From Mesorhizobium sp. (GTDB taxonomy: Bacteria; Pseudomonadota; Alphaproteobacteria; Rhizobiales; Rhizobiaceae), in the NCBI RefSeq assembly GCF_024710845.1, contig NZ_JANJTZ010000007.1, forward strand, positions 1 through 43,182: 43,182 bases of DNA. The letters run 5' to 3'. Position 1 is the stretch's first letter, and each line of letters opens with the position of its first letter. Shown here piece after piece: positions 42,209 through 43,182 of this stretch. The notes below the pieces were generated by a model. The model searched no databases. It was not told the origin of the DNA and worked only from the letters and a program-made list of their open reading frames with translations. The translations under genes were made by a program, and so were the position numbers.

Positions 42209-43182
42209 GGCGGATCTCCCTCAACGCTTCGTCGACCGGGTCTTCATAGAGTGCGGAGAAGTCGAGATCCTGCCGAACGAAAACGAAGATGCGCTCACCC
42301 TGGCTCACGCTGATCGTCGGCGGAATGCGCAGAGAGTCACCGAGCGCATGGTTGGCCATGTCCGAGAAGGTTTGCGCGAGTGTTTCCCTGGCCAGCTCTT
42401 CCGCGCGCTGCGCATCGTCGCTGTCGCCGGATGCGGTCTGGCTGCCGTAGCCCGTCAGGTAGCTGGCGCCTGCGCCGACGATTGACAGCAAAATGGCGGC
42501 GCCAAAGCGCTCGCGGAATTTCTTGTCGACTCGGCCCGTCAGTCCGGACCGGCCCAGACTGTCGACGCCGATCGAGTTCAACCGGACTGTCACGCCGTCA
42601 TCGCGCAGCATACGGCTCCAGACGACGAAGATCCGCGTCTGGCCGCGCGTGATCTCCGACTGGTATTCACCGATGAGGCGCGTTCCGGTGGGGATCAGCA
42701 CACGCCGTCCATCGAACGAATAGACGTCCTCGGAGACGATCGCCCTCACCTGCCCCGGCAGATCGCTGACAATGGCCGTCTCCAGAATACCCGGGATGAG
42801 CGTACCCTCCGGAACCAGGGCATCGATCCGCGCGATCCTCCTGGCTTTGGCGCTGCGATCGGAAAGGCTGGTCGTAGCCGCCAGAAACTTGCTGCTGCGA
42901 TCCTCACCCGCGACGGAGAGCCCCTCCCCCTCCCCTCCGGTCAGAGTGCCGGGCCCGCTCGAATCAGGATTATCGAGCACGATCAGTTTCGACCGGAGCC
43001 TTTCCGGAAACTCTTCCGCAGCGACCTCGGCGGCTTCGGGGGGCGGCGGGGCTGCACCGGGCACGGGCGGAGGCGGCACCTCGAACTCGGTGGTATCGAC
43101 CTCTTCTGCTGGAGGCGGCGGTGGGGGTGGAGGTGGTATCTGGATCACATCCGGCGGCGGCGGCTCAGGCGCCGGTTCGCCC
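42189..43182 (-). CDS. virB10: VirB10/TrbI channel protein (5' end outside window)
   Basis: The visible 330 residues include a proline-rich periplasmic linker (runs of eight or more Pro) and the whole C-terminal VirB10 domain (GTLIPGILETAIVSDLPGQV; VLIPTGTRLIGEYQSEITRG; GAAILLSIVGAGASYLTGYG; RIPPTISVSQGERIFVFV). VirB10 spans from the inner to the outer membrane and gates the channel. The cytoplasmic start and membrane anchor lie beyond base 43182; a GTG at 43148 is internal to the Pro-rich part and not the start. Confidence 0.93.
   Translation of the reverse strand, partial: GEPAPEPPPPDVIQIPPPPPPPPPAEEVDTTEFEVPPPPVPGAAPPPPEAAEVAAEEFPERLRSKLIVLDNPDSSGPGTLTGGEGEGLSVAGEDRSSKFLAATTSLSDRSAKARRIARIDALVPEGTLIPGILETAIVSDLPGQVRAIVSEDVYSFDGRRVLIPTGTRLIGEYQSEITRGQTRIFVVWSRMLRDDGVTVRLNSIGVDSLGRSGLTGRVDKKFRERFGAAILLSIVGAGASYLTGYGSQTASGDSDDAQRAEELARETLAQTFSDMANHALGDSLRIPPTISVSQGERIFVFVRQDLDFSALYEDPVDEALREIRRERGLN

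Noticed and set aside
42950-43182. CCG/GGC-rich repeats at the right edge considered as a microsatellite or CRISPR-like array
   Set aside because: They encode the proline-rich linker expected in VirB10; there is no regular repeat-spacer pattern.
1-43182. tRNA or rRNA genes, tRNA-type attachment site, CRISPR array, replication origin
   Set aside because: None was seen on either strand by eye; a tRNA scan and an origin or iteron search would be needed to exclude them firmly.

Overview
The window reads as high-GC alphaproteobacterial DNA. Its proteins resemble those of the order Hyphomicrobiales/Rhizobiales (Mesorhizobium-like), which is an inference from remembered homologues and not a search. 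The right edge carries type IV secretion/conjugation genes in an overlapping operon (virB10 partial, virB11, virD4/traG, 39144-43182, minus strand). The left edge carries a HigBA-type toxin-antitoxin pair and a decayed second copy of the virD4/traG 3' end. The roughly 38 kb between the two traG ends is metabolic cargo mixed with insertion-sequence debris, as expected of a conjugative plasmid or integrative conjugative element.

Layout. (1) 1-1.75 kb: higBA, traG 3' remnant, broken HTH regulators. (2) 1.8-18.3 kb: an apparently complete creatinine-to-pyruvate route. It holds creatinase, creatininase, a LysR regulator, a polyamine-type ABC importer, a GlxA-type AraC regulator, heterotetrameric sarcosine oxidase soxBDAG, serine hydroxymethyltransferase and L-serine dehydratase. 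Creatininase opens creatinine to creatine; creatinase gives sarcosine plus urea; sarcosine oxidase gives glycine plus a tetrahydrofolate-bound C1 unit; GlyA joins these to serine; SdaA gives pyruvate plus ammonia. (3) 18.3-20.8 kb: an IS110/IS1111-type element inserted exactly inside an IS630-type transposase gene; removing 1366 bp restores the IS630 reading frame. (4) 20.8-30.6 kb, minus strand: a GntR-controlled operon with a BMP-type nucleoside ABC importer, a cysteine (isochorismatase-like) hydrolase, a PfkB kinase, a nucleoside phosphorylase, a SIS-domain protein and an aldehyde dehydrogenase. This looks like an uptake-and-breakdown pathway for an unidentified nucleoside. (5) 30.9-33.2 kb: a graveyard of truncated genes (DUF2804-like, sugar ABC ATPase, aminotransferase, ISKra4-like transposase, GntP permease). 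(6) 33.6-38.3 kb: a quinone/electrophile detoxification block with FMN reductase, glutathionyl-hydroquinone reductase, CatE-like dioxygenase, DoxX/CatD-like protein, NADP-binding oxidoreductase and LysR regulator. (7) 38.4-39.0 kb: three tiny overlapping genes resembling a lysis/spanin cassette, the last frameshifted, followed by the type IV secretion genes.

Points most worth a second look: the IS1111-type element has sequences in its 3' non-coding part that match both flanks of its own insertion site in the arrangement expected of a bridge/seek RNA; the creatinine island shares an AT-rich motif at three promoters; direct repeats of the traG end flank the cargo; and the nucleoside operon has a gene set I cannot assign to a described pathway.
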